From a candidate division KSB1 bacterium (GTDB lineage Bacteria > Zhuqueibacterota > Zhuqueibacteria > Zhuqueibacterales > Zhuqueibacteraceae): a stretch of DNA of 64,000 bases. The notes under the pieces were generated by a model, which worked only from the letters and a program-made list of their open reading frames with translations, was not told the origin of the DNA and made no database searches. Positions 8,610 to 17,058 of this stretch are shown here, one piece after another; positions within the stretch are counted from its first letter, which is position 1, and each line of letters opens with the position of its first letter. Position numbers and translations under genes: made by a program. The DNA lies in NCBI GenBank assembly GCA_034506255.1, contig JAPDPX010000002.1, positions 186,001 to 250,000 of the forward strand. The letters are read 5' to 3'.

Positions 8610-9779
8610 ATGAAAATTCCCTTCAGTTACAGCTTTCGCAATTTGTGGACACGACGTCTGACCACGATTTTGACACTGTCAGGCGTGGCGCTGGTCGTCT
8701 TCGTCTTTGTCGCCTCGTTGATGTTGTCCGAAGGCCTGCGACAAACGCTGGTGGCCACCGGCGTGGAAGACAACGCCATCGTCATTCGCCGCGCCTCCCA
8801 GGCGGAAGTGCAAAGTGCCGTTTCCCGGGAGCAGGCGAACATCATCAAAACCCAGCCCGAAGTCGCGCTCGATGAAAGCGGCAAGCCGCTGTCCGCCAGT
8901 GACGTGGTGGTGCTGATTTCGCTGGCCAAGCGTTCAAACGGCGAGCCGACCAATGTCGTGGTGCGCGGCACCTCGCCGGAAGGGCTGGCCCTGCGTGCGC
9001 AGCAGGTGAAGCTGATCCGCGGCCGCATGTTCGAGCCCGGCCTGCGGGAGCTGATCGTCGGCAAATCCCTGCAGCAGCGCTTTCAGAGTTGTGAGTTGGG
9101 CGGAACATTGCGCATGGGGGGGACGGATTGGCAGGTGGTCGGCGTGTTCGACGGCGGCCGCACCGGTTTCGATTCGGAAATCTGGGGCGATGTTGAAGTC
9201 ATCATGGCGGCCTGGCGGCGGTCGATGTTTTCCTCGGTCACTGTGCGGCTGCGCGATCCGCAGCAATTCGAAGCGTTGCGACAGCGCCTGGAAAGCGATC
9301 CGCGCATGGTGGTGGAAGTGAAGCGCGAGAAGCAGTATTATGACGAACAATCCAAGTTCATGGCTGTTTTCATCAATGTGCTGGGCACGGTGGTGACCTT
9401 TATCTTCAGCTTCGGTGCGATGATCGGCGCGATGATCACGATGTATGCCGCCGTCTCGAACCGCACACAGGAGATCGGCACTTTGCGTGCGCTGGGATTC
9501 CGGCGGCGCAGCGTGCTGGCTGCATTTCTAATCGAGTCGGTGCTGCTGGCCGTGCTCGGCGGCCTGGTGGGTGTCCTGCTCTCCTCACTGCTGCAGTTCG
9601 TCTCGATTTCCACCACCAATTGGAACACTTTTTCAGAGCTGGCATTCCGCTTCAAGCTTTCCCCCGGCATTGTCCTGCAGGCGTTGATCTTTGCAGTGAT
9701 CATGGGCTTGGCGGGTGGTTTTCTGCCGGCCGTGCGCGCCTCCCGGCTGAAAATCGTGGAGGCGTTGCGGACGGAATAA
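8610..9779 (+). CDS. ABC transporter permease, FtsX/MacB fold (second)
   Basis: A 389-aa paralogue of the preceding permease with the same four-helix layout: one helix near residues 18-38, a periplasmic domain, then three helices ending in the C-terminal FLPAVRASRLKIVEALRTE region. NRTQEIGTLRALGFRRRSV is the coupling segment. ATG 8610 gives MKIPFSYSFRNLWTRR, the usual amphipathic start; an in-frame extension back to 8472 overlaps the first permease and is rejected. A pair of distinct half-permeases suggests a heterodimer. It is the last gene of the operon; the following gene is convergent. Confidence 0.92.
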   Translation: MKIPFSYSFRNLWTRRLTTILTLSGVALVVFVFVASLMLSEGLRQTLVATGVEDNAIVIRRASQAEVQSAVSREQANIIKTQPEVALDESGKPLSASDVVVLISLAKRSNGEPTNVVVRGTSPEGLALRAQQVKLIRGRMFEPGLRELIVGKSLQQRFQSCELGGTLRMGGTDWQVVGVFDGGRTGFDSEIWGDVEVIMAAWRRSMFSSVTVRLRDPQQFEALRQRLESDPRMVVEVKREKQYYDEQSKFMAVFINVLGTVVTFIFSFGAMIGAMITMYAAVSNRTQEIGTLRALGFRRRSVLAAFLIESVLLAVLGGLVGVLLSSLLQFVSISTTNWNTFSELAFRFKLSPGIVLQALIFAVIMGLAGGFLPAVRASRLKIVEALRTE

Positions 9780-10247
9780 CAGCCGGGCAGTGCAGTTGGA
9801 ATGATCCGGATCGATTGGCCGTCTGCCACCGGCTGTGCCTGCGGCGGGGTCTGACACTTCTGAGGGGAGAGGGATCACATTGGGCATTTGCAGAGGATGC
9901 CCGGAATTCTCACAAAGGGTCCGGTGTTTTGTAAATCCCAGCCCGGTCAAGGTGGAAACGTTTGGGGACAATCATGCATTATCCCGGCGCCACCACTGCC
10001 GGGGGTGACAGGAGGAATGTCAATGAAATCCGCCGCCTGGTCCGGCAGTGCCTGATCAAGCCACCAGTTTCGATCACGACATTGCCGGGAAGCAACGTAT
10101 CAAGCATTCCGCAATCGTCGTCACGAAAAAATCATGATCGTGTCGGTCGATGATGAGGGCGGACTCATGCACAATAGCCCCGAGGCGGTCAGCATGGTTT
10201 GCGATGCCCGTTCCCGCCGTATGTCTGACAGCCGCCAGACCGCAAGA
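9780..10247. other. Gap between convergent genes
   Basis: This 468-bp stretch separates the ABC permease from the APC permease, which is read towards it. It contains only short open frames without recognisable motifs. No clear terminator hairpin with a T-run was found. Confidence 0.4.
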
Positions 10248-11645
10248 TCAAAATGCTGAATCATCCGCTTCCATCCTGGCTGAATGAGATTGAGCTGTGG
10301 GGTTTTTCGCCGCCGGCTCAGGCAGTTTGATTTCTCCCGCCCTCAGCCATTTGACCATCACAAAAACCAGCGGCCCCGAAAACAGGGCCAGCACACCGAT
10401 CAGCAACTGGCGCGGCTGGAACAAACCATTCTCGAAAACGGTGCTGTTGATCGCCAGCAGCGCCATCACCCAGGTGGGCAGCATCAGCAGCACCAGCGCC
10501 GGCTTGCCCAGTGGAATTTTGAAAGGCCGCGGCGCGCCGGCGTGTGTGTGCCGCATTTTCCAAACGTTGGCATACAGCAAGATGTAACTCGCGATTTGAA
10601 ACCAGGCGTAAATGATGATCAATTGTGTGAAATCGAAGAGCGTGAGCAGGCTGTAGGTGAGGCTGCCCCACAGCAAGGCCTGGGTGGGCGTGCCAAAGCG
10701 CGGGTGTATTTGTGTGAGAAAAGCCGGAAGAAATCCGTCCTGCGCCAGAGTGAGCGGATAGCGCGAGGTTGCCAGCATGGTCACATTCAACAACAGCGCG
10801 TTGCTGCACAGCGCGCTGGCGGTCATGCTGTGGCCCAGCCAGTTCCCGCCGATTCTGGCGGCTGCGGTTGTAAAGTAGGCGTCCGACCATTCCTGCCAAT
10901 TGCCCAGCGCGGCCAGCGCTGCCATGGTGGGCAAAACGTAGCTCAACATCGCCATGATTGCCGCGAGCAGGAGCGCCGGGGGAAAGGTCCGTTGCGGGTG
11001 TTCGACCTCTTCCGCCGCGGCCGAAAGCTTGTCATAGCCCGAGTACAGCCAGATCGCGAGCACCACCGAGCTGCTGAAGCCACCGGCCAGGCTTTTGCCG
11101 GGTGCGACCAGCGGTGTAAAGGGATTGTGCTGCCATTGCATCACTCCGAAAACCAGCAACAGCACAAATGGCAGCAGCAACACGGCGCTCAGCACAATTG
11201 CAGTGTTGCCCACCACCCGGATGCCGCGCAGATTGAGCAGATGCATGCACCAGATCAACGTCAGACAGACCAGCCAGTGGTGCAGGCCGGTCATCCCGGG
11301 AAACCAAGTTTGCAAATAGTTCGCAAAGAGCACGGCGAACAGGCCATTGGTGACGATGCCCGTCATCCACGCCCACCAGCCGGCCTGGAATCCCCAGAAA
11401 TCGCCAAAAGCCAGACGTGACCAGCGATACTGCCCGCCCTCGAGCGGCAGCATGGTGGTCAGTTCACTCACGGCGAATGAGGCCGGCAGACTGAACAGAA
11501 AGGGCATGAGCACAAGTGTGAGCAGTGCCATCCCGGGACCCGCGGCCGGGATCATGTTTTCGACGCCAAAGGCACCGGCGCATACCGCGCCATAGATCAT
11601 GAAGGCGAGTTGCAGGAAAGTGGCTTTTTTGATGGCGGCGGCCAT
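10248..11645 (-). CDS. APC-superfamily amino acid/polyamine permease
   Basis: A 465-aa integral membrane protein with about 12 hydrophobic helices. The N-terminal helix 1 has the broken FMIYGAVCAGAFGVENMI segment and is followed by MLPLEGGQYRWSRLAFGDF, the conserved helix 2-3 region of the APC fold. The charged loop EEVEHPQRTFPPAL is also a family hallmark. The start is placed at 11645, where MAAAIKKATF begins directly before helix 1; an in-frame extension to 11894 is rich in Ser/Pro/Arg and looks non-coding. It probably takes up an amino acid or polyamine by proton or sodium coupling; specificity is unknown. It stands alone. Confidence 0.9.
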   Translation of the reverse strand: MAAAIKKATFLQLAFMIYGAVCAGAFGVENMIPAAGPGMALLTLVLMPFLFSLPASFAVSELTTMLPLEGGQYRWSRLAFGDFWGFQAGWWAWMTGIVTNGLFAVLFANYLQTWFPGMTGLHHWLVCLTLIWCMHLLNLRGIRVVGNTAIVLSAVLLLPFVLLLVFGVMQWQHNPFTPLVAPGKSLAGGFSSSVVLAIWLYSGYDKLSAAAEEVEHPQRTFPPALLLAAIMAMLSYVLPTMAALAALGNWQEWSDAYFTTAAARIGGNWLGHSMTASALCSNALLLNVTMLATSRYPLTLAQDGFLPAFLTQIHPRFGTPTQALLWGSLTYSLLTLFDFTQLIIIYAWFQIASYILLYANVWKMRHTHAGAPRPFKIPLGKPALVLLMLPTWVMALLAINSTVFENGLFQPRQLLIGVLALFSGPLVFVMVKWLRAGEIKLPEPAAKNPTAQSHSARMEADDSAF

Positions 11646-12551
11646 CGCGGCTCCGAATCGAGTTGTGAGAAATGGGAATGGTGAGTGCAACGGATTGACA
11701 GCATGAACATTGGGAGCTGTCAGCGATGGGCGGTTGCTGACAGTTGCCGTTTTTTTTGACAAGGCGCGGCGGCTCAACCCGGAAAGTGGCCGTTTCCGGA
11801 AAATTCCCGGTGATTTTTGTCCGCAGGATGCCATGACATGAGGGCGGCTGGCACTCGGGGATGAAACTTGCAGGCGGCCCTGAGTGCTTTCCACAATCTG
11901 TCAGCAGCGGGAGCGGCGAAGCACGGCAGGCGGGAGCCGGCACGCAACACCCGGCGCAGCATCATCACTCCGCGCATCGGATAATTCGCCAAGTCCGTTG
12001 TTGGCCGGCGGAAATGCATCGCGCCCGGATTCGGCGTCATCCCGGACGGTTGCGACGATTGCAGCAATTGCGGAAGGCCAGCCCGCTGCCGCAGCAACAG
12101 GATTTCTCTGTCTCAAAGCGCCGGCAGAGCACCCTTGTCAATTTTTCGCCGGGCTGACAGGGAGCCTGCACGCCTTTGCGGGAGACCAGTGGATCGCGCC
12201 AGGGATCATGTGCGGCATGCCGCAATCTCTGCTGTGAGTCTCGCCTCACTTCGCTTGATGCCATTCATCTGGCCGCACGGGCGATGGAGACGGTTCGGCT
12301 GCGATGGCTGGCGCTCAACCAGTGCGCCGAGAAGACAGCGGTGGCGCGAATATATCGCAAGCTCTCGGGATTGTCAAGCTGCAGGGTGGAGGCTGATCAT
12401 CCGGGCAGGCGGCCGGCTGCAGGCGTGAATTTCCCCTTGCATTTTCAAACGAAAATTGACACTATCTCGCCCGCTTTCAGCGGTGTTGCGCTTTGGTTTG
12501 TTGCCGACGCGGCACGCAAACCGGAATCGTGGAGAGACCTGCCAACTGGTG
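11646..12551. other. Long gap with one doubtful small gene
   Basis: About 900 bp lies between the APC permease (minus strand) and the CoA-transferase gene (plus strand). The only item with a recognisable motif is the small SEC-C frame listed separately. The promoters of both flanking genes must lie here, but no clear -35/-10 pair could be assigned. Confidence 0.4.
12037..12264 (-). CDS. Possible small SEC-C motif protein
   Basis: A 75-residue frame whose C-terminus reads CCCGSGLAFRNCC, a good match to the zinc-binding SEC-C pattern (CxCGSGxxFxxCC) found at the end of SecA and in many small proteins. The first 50 residues have no recognisable similarity, and the ATG lacks a good ribosome-binding site. 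It could be a real small zinc protein, the tail of a decayed gene, or chance in GC-rich DNA. No partner gene is adjacent. Confidence 0.3.
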   Translation of the reverse strand: MASSEVRRDSQQRLRHAAHDPWRDPLVSRKGVQAPCQPGEKLTRVLCRRFETEKSCCCGSGLAFRNCCNRRNRPG

Positions 12552-13322
12552 ATGCAACCAATGACAGCGTATACGGCCAGTGAAATGATGGTGGCGCGCG
12601 CCAGCCGCGAGCTGCAAAATGATGATGTGGTGTTCGTCGGCATTGGGTTGCCCAACATGGCCTGCAACCTGGCGCGCTTGACGCATGCGCCCCGCCTCAC
12701 ACTGATCTATGAATCGGGCGCGGTGGGCGCGGTGCCGGAGCGCCTGCCGGTTTCCATCGGTGATCCTGCCTTGGTGGCGGGATGTTTGTCGGTGTGTTCC
12801 CTGCCGGAGGTGTTCTTGTACTATTTGCAGGGCGGGCGCATCACGGTTGGTTTTCTCGGAGGCGCGCAGATTGACCGGTTTGGCAACATCAATTCCACGG
12901 TGATCGGTGATTACGCCGCGCCCAAAGTGCGCCTGCCGGGCAGCGGCGGTGCGAGTGAGATTGCCACGCTGGCGCAAAAGATTCTGATCATCACTCCTCT
13001 GAAGAAACGCAATTTCCCCGAACGCGTCGATTTTCTCACCAGTCCCGGCTTTCTCACCGGCGGTGGCGCGCGCGTAGCCCTCGGCCTTGCCACCGAAGGA
13101 CCCAAGGTCGTGGTCACAGACCTGGGCGTTTTCCGCTTCGATGCCGAAACCCACGAGATGATGCTCACCGACCTGCATCCGGGGGTGTCGCTCGAGCAGG
13201 TCAAAGAGAATGTCGGCTGGCCGCTGAAGATTGCGGCTGATCTCCACACCACCGCACCGCCCACCGCCGAGGAGTTGCGCCTCATCCGCGAAGAGCTTGA
13301 TCCCAACCGCGTCTACATCTGA
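12552..13322 (+). CDS. CoA-transferase beta-type subunit (3-oxoacid / glutaconate CoA-transferase family)
   Basis: A 256-aa protein with the family I CoA-transferase subunit B features: VFVGIGLPNMACNLAR near residue 28 and the catalytic glutamate in YESGAVG (Glu54). Later come GGAQIDRFGNINSTVIG and a GSGGASEIATLA block. Such subunits normally need an alpha subunit encoded next door, but none is present on either side. The same pattern is seen in enzymes acting on acetoacetate, glutaconate or other CoA esters, so the substrate is open. ATG 12552 or 12561 is the likely start; the upstream in-frame extension to 12456 has no family similarity. Confidence 0.88.
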   Translation: MQPMTAYTASEMMVARASRELQNDDVVFVGIGLPNMACNLARLTHAPRLTLIYESGAVGAVPERLPVSIGDPALVAGCLSVCSLPEVFLYYLQGGRITVGFLGGAQIDRFGNINSTVIGDYAAPKVRLPGSGGASEIATLAQKILIITPLKKRNFPERVDFLTSPGFLTGGGARVALGLATEGPKVVVTDLGVFRFDAETHEMMLTDLHPGVSLEQVKENVGWPLKIAADLHTTAPPTAEELRLIREELDPNRVYI

Positions 13323-14035
13323 GCGCTGACGATTACCGCCCTCAGTCCTCAAAGCGCCGCGGCCTTTGCACGCATGGCACCGGCTGCTGTAAATGGCTGC
13401 GGTTGATTCATTGCCATGCTGCGGGCTGAAGCCTCCCGTACCTGCTTTTTCATCCTGCCGGCATTTTCTCCGGTGTTGGAATGATCCGGTCCCTGCGGTG
13501 AATGCGGCGCCAGGTAGATTTTCTGCAGAATGAGGCGTTTTTGTCACGCAGAAAATGCGGGCCGACAAGTCTGTACTCCGCTGTCTTACCATCCTGTACG
13601 ATTTTCCTTCCAACCAAATTCTCTCTTGCGTTTGAATCCCCCTGTTTCATGACTTTCTCTTGCCAGAGGCGGAGCACGGCGGGGCGCCGTCAATGGTGAG
13701 CGCACTGTCAGGTTCGGACAACATATGGGAGTGGGCTGGCGGGCGCGGCGGTGCGCTTTTTTGTGTGTGGCTTACGCCCGCGAGCAGTTGTGCCGGTATT
13801 GAGTAAGGCAAATGAAGGCCGGCTTTGCGATTGTTCATTCGACTTGACAGGAGCAGGCTGACATGCACGGCCGGCTGATCATGGCCGGGGAGGCTGGGAA
13901 TGACGGGCTTTTCGTGGTGTGGTTTTCCGCCGTGTGAAATCGCCTGTTGTGTTGAATACGCATTCCCTTAACATGGCTGTATATATCTGATGTTGAGTAA
14001 CAACTGGATATTGCATCTCGAATTGCGTGAACCCA
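13323..14035. other. Gap upstream of the Fis-type regulator
   Basis: About 700 bp without a supportable gene. Short frames on both strands (for example 13450-13677 minus) lack family motifs. The last 100 bp is markedly more AT-rich than the surroundings and probably contains the promoter of the regulator. Confidence 0.4.
13947..13974 (+). promoter_or_regulatory. Promoter-like AT-rich segment upstream of the Fis-type regulator
   Basis: TTGTGT (13947-13952) and TAACAT (13969-13974) are spaced by 16 nt, followed by TATATATC. This lies about 60-90 nt before the gene start in a locally AT-rich patch. It is only a consensus-level match. Confidence 0.25.
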
Positions 14036-14887
14036 ATGTCTCAAACTCACATTCGCCTACGCGAAATGATCGACGGGCTGTGCCAAAGATTCACTCATAC
14101 TTTTGGCGCTTCCTATTGCGGCATCTCCGTGACGGCTGATGGTTCAGCACGCTTTGTCGCACCGGGCAGTGAGGTGGCAGAGGAGACGATTCTGGCCGCA
14201 ACTCCGGCGTTGTGCCTCGCGATTACGCCGCCGGGAGGCCGCTCCGAGCATGCTGGTTTGCCGCAGGCAACGGAGACGCTTGCCGATCGCCAGCCGGCGC
14301 ACAGCCCCGAGGCGGAATTGACGGAAGCGATTGCAGCAGCATGCCGCAGCGCCCGGCCGATTCTGCGCTTTGATCTTTACCCCGCCTTCACGGAAAACGG
14401 GCAGAGCACGCCGCTGGGCTCTTTGTATCTCGCCTTCGCCCAGCCCCGGCCGCTGACCTCCGCGGAGGTGTCGGCGTTACTGGCCATGGCCGAGATGACG
14501 GCGACGGTGCTGACTTTCACCCGACCCAAAACGCTCGAAGCCATTGCGGGCGGATGGCTGCCCATGCTCGGGCAGACAAGTCCCGCCACCAGCCTGCTGG
14601 ATTATCCGTTTCTGGAGGCCAAGAAACATTGGATCAAGGCCTTCGAACGCGAGTATCTCGGCCAGCAGCTTGTCAGGCACGCCGGCAACATTTCGATGGT
14701 GGCGCGCGCGGCCCGCATCAGCCGGTACACCGTTTATGCCCTGCTCAACAAATTTCAGCTTTCCGCCAAGTCCTACAAAAGAAAGAAATCGAACGGGGCA
14801 TCGCGCGGATTGCCGGAAGCAAAAAAGCCGCAACCCATTCTTGAATCGGCTTGCAAGAGCGAGGCAGACGAACCCAACCGGGAATAG
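14036..14887 (+). CDS. Fis-type HTH protein with N-terminal GAF-like sensory region
   Basis: The C-terminal third carries a Fis-family helix-turn-helix: a lead-in LEAKKHWIKAFEREYLGQQL, then NISMVARAARISRYTVYALL, as in the DNA-binding end of NtrC-type regulators. No AAA+ domain is present, so it is not a sigma54 activator itself. The N-terminal 190 residues look like a weak GAF-like sensor (alternating beta and alpha, ending LGSLYLAFAQ...). A basic, low-complexity tail follows the HTH. ATG 14036 is chosen; an in-frame GTG at 14027 is possible. It stands just upstream of the exopolysaccharide locus in the same direction and may regulate it; this is inference. Confidence 0.75.
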   Translation: MSQTHIRLREMIDGLCQRFTHTFGASYCGISVTADGSARFVAPGSEVAEETILAATPALCLAITPPGGRSEHAGLPQATETLADRQPAHSPEAELTEAIAAACRSARPILRFDLYPAFTENGQSTPLGSLYLAFAQPRPLTSAEVSALLAMAEMTATVLTFTRPKTLEAIAGGWLPMLGQTSPATSLLDYPFLEAKKHWIKAFEREYLGQQLVRHAGNISMVARAARISRYTVYALLNKFQLSAKSYKRKKSNGASRGLPEAKKPQPILESACKSEADEPNRE

Positions 14888-15213
14888 AGGCCAGTGGGGT
14901 TGAGGATCTGTGTTCAGACATTGTTTTCCTCTGCCTGCGCCATTTGCCTGCACACGTTTCAGCGATCAAGTCAAGAGCATCCGTCATCCGCACGATTGCA
15001 TTGGCCACCGCCGTGAGGCGCATCTGCCGGACACTGCCGAAAGATTGCGTGATTGTGCAGCCCCGGACGGGCAGTGTCTTGCGGCACACTCCTCGCAAGG
15101 CTGGCAGCGGGATGGCCATCGCACCATGCGTTACGATTGCGCTGCTGACCTCCTTTGACAATCAACGTTGTGTCATTGCATTGCATGAATCGTTTCAACG
15201 GGAGAGAGCTTCG
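14888..15213. other. Leader region of the exopolysaccharide locus
   Basis: A 326-bp non-coding stretch precedes the priming glycosyltransferase. TTGACA occurs at 15155-15160, but no good -10 box lies 16-18 nt downstream. The open frame that continues from 14851 through this stretch has no family similarity before 15214. Confidence 0.4.
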
Positions 15214-16215
15214 ATGCAAGAGGCGACATTGGTTGGCCATCAGGTGAGCGAAACGCCAGCCAAAACAGTGCCGAACAACGGCATTTCCACCTCTTCGCGG
15301 CGGGAACAAGCCTATCAGCGCTACGATGAGACCTTACGGCCGGGTGCTGCGGGGTCCAAAGGCGCACTGGCCCCGGGCAGCCGTCCCGGCGTGACGGGGA
15401 AAGCTCCCTCTGCCCTCCAGCGATTCCTCGGGAATTTCATTATTTCGCCCTTTTTCCTGTTTGGGTCCCTGTTGATCATTCTGCTGGTCCCGGAAAAACT
15501 GGTTAAAAAAATCTCGGCCCCCTTCTCCGGCATCAACTGGTGGGAGCAGTTCGGCAAGCGGTGCTTCGACTTTTGCGCGGCGGTGTTGGGGTTCATCATG
15601 TCATCGATTCTTTTTTTGATCGTGCCCATTCTCATCCGGCTGGATTCCAAGGGATCGGTTTTTTACGGGCAGCAACGGGTGGGGATCAATCTGCGCCGCC
15701 GGGAACGCCGCCAGGTCGCCATCGCCGTGGCGTATGACCGCCGCCGGGGCGAACGCCGGCGCCACGATGTTTACGGCCGGCCCTTCACGGTTTACAAGTT
15801 TCGCACCATGCGCCAGGATGCCGAGAAATACAGCGGTGCCGTTTGGGCGCAGAAGAACGATCCGCGCGTCACCCGTGTCGGCCGCATCCTGCGTTTCACC
15901 CATGTCGATGAGATTCCGCAATTCCTCAATGTCCTGTTGGGCGATATGAGCATGGTGGGCCCGCGGCCGGAACGGCCACAGATCATTCCCAAGCTGGTCA
16001 GCCAGGTGCCCAATTATGTGCGCCGCCTCGAGGTGAAACCGGGCATGACGGGCAATGCCCAAATTTATTGCGGCTATGATGAGACCATCGAGGATGTGCG
16101 GGAGAAAGTCCGCTATGATTTGATGTACGTCAAGAATCACAATCTCAAACTGGACATCCTGCTGCTGTGGAAGACCCTGTGGATGATCATTCGCGGCAAG
16201 GAAGAAGCAGACTGA
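15214..16215 (+). CDS. Undecaprenyl-phosphate sugar phosphotransferase (priming glycosyltransferase, WcaJ/WbaP family)
   Basis: Probably transfers the first sugar-1-phosphate of the repeat unit to undecaprenyl phosphate at the inner membrane. The 333-aa protein has a Ser/Pro-rich N-terminus, two hydrophobic segments (about 72-92 and 118-142) and the bacterial sugar-transferase domain: [17 protein letters not shown], then [20 protein letters not shown] and KPGMTG. It lacks the large N-terminal membrane module of full WcaJ. Residues 160-187, between the RVG and PFTVYKF motifs, form an unusual Arg-rich insertion. The start has a GGAGAG sequence upstream. It is the first gene of the exopolysaccharide locus. 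Confidence 0.92.
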   Translation: MQEATLVGHQVSETPAKTVPNNGISTSSRREQAYQRYDETLRPGAAGSKGALAPGSRPGVTGKAPSALQRFLGNFIISPFFLFGSLLIILLVPEKLVKKISAPFSGINWWEQFGKRCFDFCAAVLGFIMSSILFLIVPILIRLDSKGSVFYGQQRVGINLRRRERRQVAIAVAYDRRRGERRRHDVYGRPFTVYKFRTMRQDAEKYSGAVWAQKNDPRVTRVGRILRFTHVDEIPQFLNVLLGDMSMVGPRPERPQIIPKLVSQVPNYVRRLEVKPGMTGNAQIYCGYDETIEDVREKVRYDLMYVKNHNLKLDILLLWKTLWMIIRGKEEAD

Positions 16216-16240
16216 TTGCCGAGCATGGAGGTTCCTGAAC

Positions 16241-17017
16241 ATGTTTGCGAGCACGGCCCCGCCGCGTCCCGGGGTCAAGGCCCGGCGGTGGAGCATGGCG
16301 GCTCTGCTGCTGTGCGGCATCGCGGGGGAATGCGGCTGGGCGCAGACCGAGAGCGCGACACCGCCGGCGGGGGAAGTGCTGGCGAAATCGCAAATTTTGA
16401 CCCGGCCGACGGGCGCCCTGGTTTTTTTGCAAGGTGAATATGGGTTGGCGGGCCGTGCGCCCTACACGGTCACCTATTTCCTGCGCGGCCATTACCGCAT
16501 CAAAACCAAGTTGCGCGGTTACGAAGACTGGTCGACCGATTACTATTTCAACGGCAGGGGCAACGACAAGATTTCCATCAAGCTTTCCCCCAAAACCCGG
16601 CTGAAAGCTTTCGCGCGTTCGGCGTTGGTGCCCGGGATGGGGCAGGCCTACAGCGACCAGCGGGTGAAGGGTATGATCATCAGCGCGCTGCAGTTCAGTT
16701 CACTCGCGATTTTCGTGCGGCAGGAATGGCGCTATCGTGACAGCATCGATGAATTCAATCGTGCGCTGGCGGCTTTTCAAAACGACGCCAATCAGCGCGA
16801 CCGTCTCACCGCTGCACAGGCCACCCTGGATCAGCGCTATGAGCTGCGGCAACGTTGGGCGATCATCACCGCCAGCGTTTACCTCTACAATTTGATTGAC
16901 GTCATCGCATTTTTTCCCTCCTACCATCGCCATGGTGTGGAACTCAGCATGACCGCCAGCCCGCCGATGGATGTCACCGGCAGCACCGCCCAGGTGGGCG
17001 TGCGCGCCCGCTTTTGA
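16241..17017 (+). CDS. DUF5683-like protein with N-terminal PEGA-like segment
   Basis: A 258-aa protein with a signal-like hydrophobic stretch (about residues 18-35, ending GWAQ). A PEGA-like beta module follows (about 55-115: TRPTGALVFLQGEYGLAGRAPYT... to ISIKLSPKT). A DUF5683-like membrane region begins at ALVPGMGQAYSDQRVKGM and ends with YLYNLIDVIAFF. Proteins of this type occur in FCB-group bacteria, and their role is not established. GGAGGTT lies upstream of the ATG. It sits between the priming transferase and the FnIII protein, so it is probably an envelope accessory of the polysaccharide system. Confidence 0.7.
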   Translation: MFASTAPPRPGVKARRWSMAALLLCGIAGECGWAQTESATPPAGEVLAKSQILTRPTGALVFLQGEYGLAGRAPYTVTYFLRGHYRIKTKLRGYEDWSTDYYFNGRGNDKISIKLSPKTRLKAFARSALVPGMGQAYSDQRVKGMIISALQFSSLAIFVRQEWRYRDSIDEFNRALAAFQNDANQRDRLTAAQATLDQRYELRQRWAIITASVYLYNLIDVIAFFPSYHRHGVELSMTASPPMDVTGSTAQVGVRARF

Positions 17018-17058
17018 TTTCGCAGTTCGAGAGGACGTAATCGTCAAGGCATGACACC

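Noticed and set aside
9962..10153. Small plus-strand frame in the gap after the ABC permeases
   Set aside because: The sequence is without motif and the region looks non-coding.
13450..13677. Small minus-strand frame downstream of the CoA-transferase gene
   Set aside because: No family similarity and no good ribosome-binding site.
15155..15183. TTGACA upstream of the priming glycosyltransferase as a promoter
   Set aside because: No acceptable -10 box lies at the right distance, so it was not listed as a promoter.
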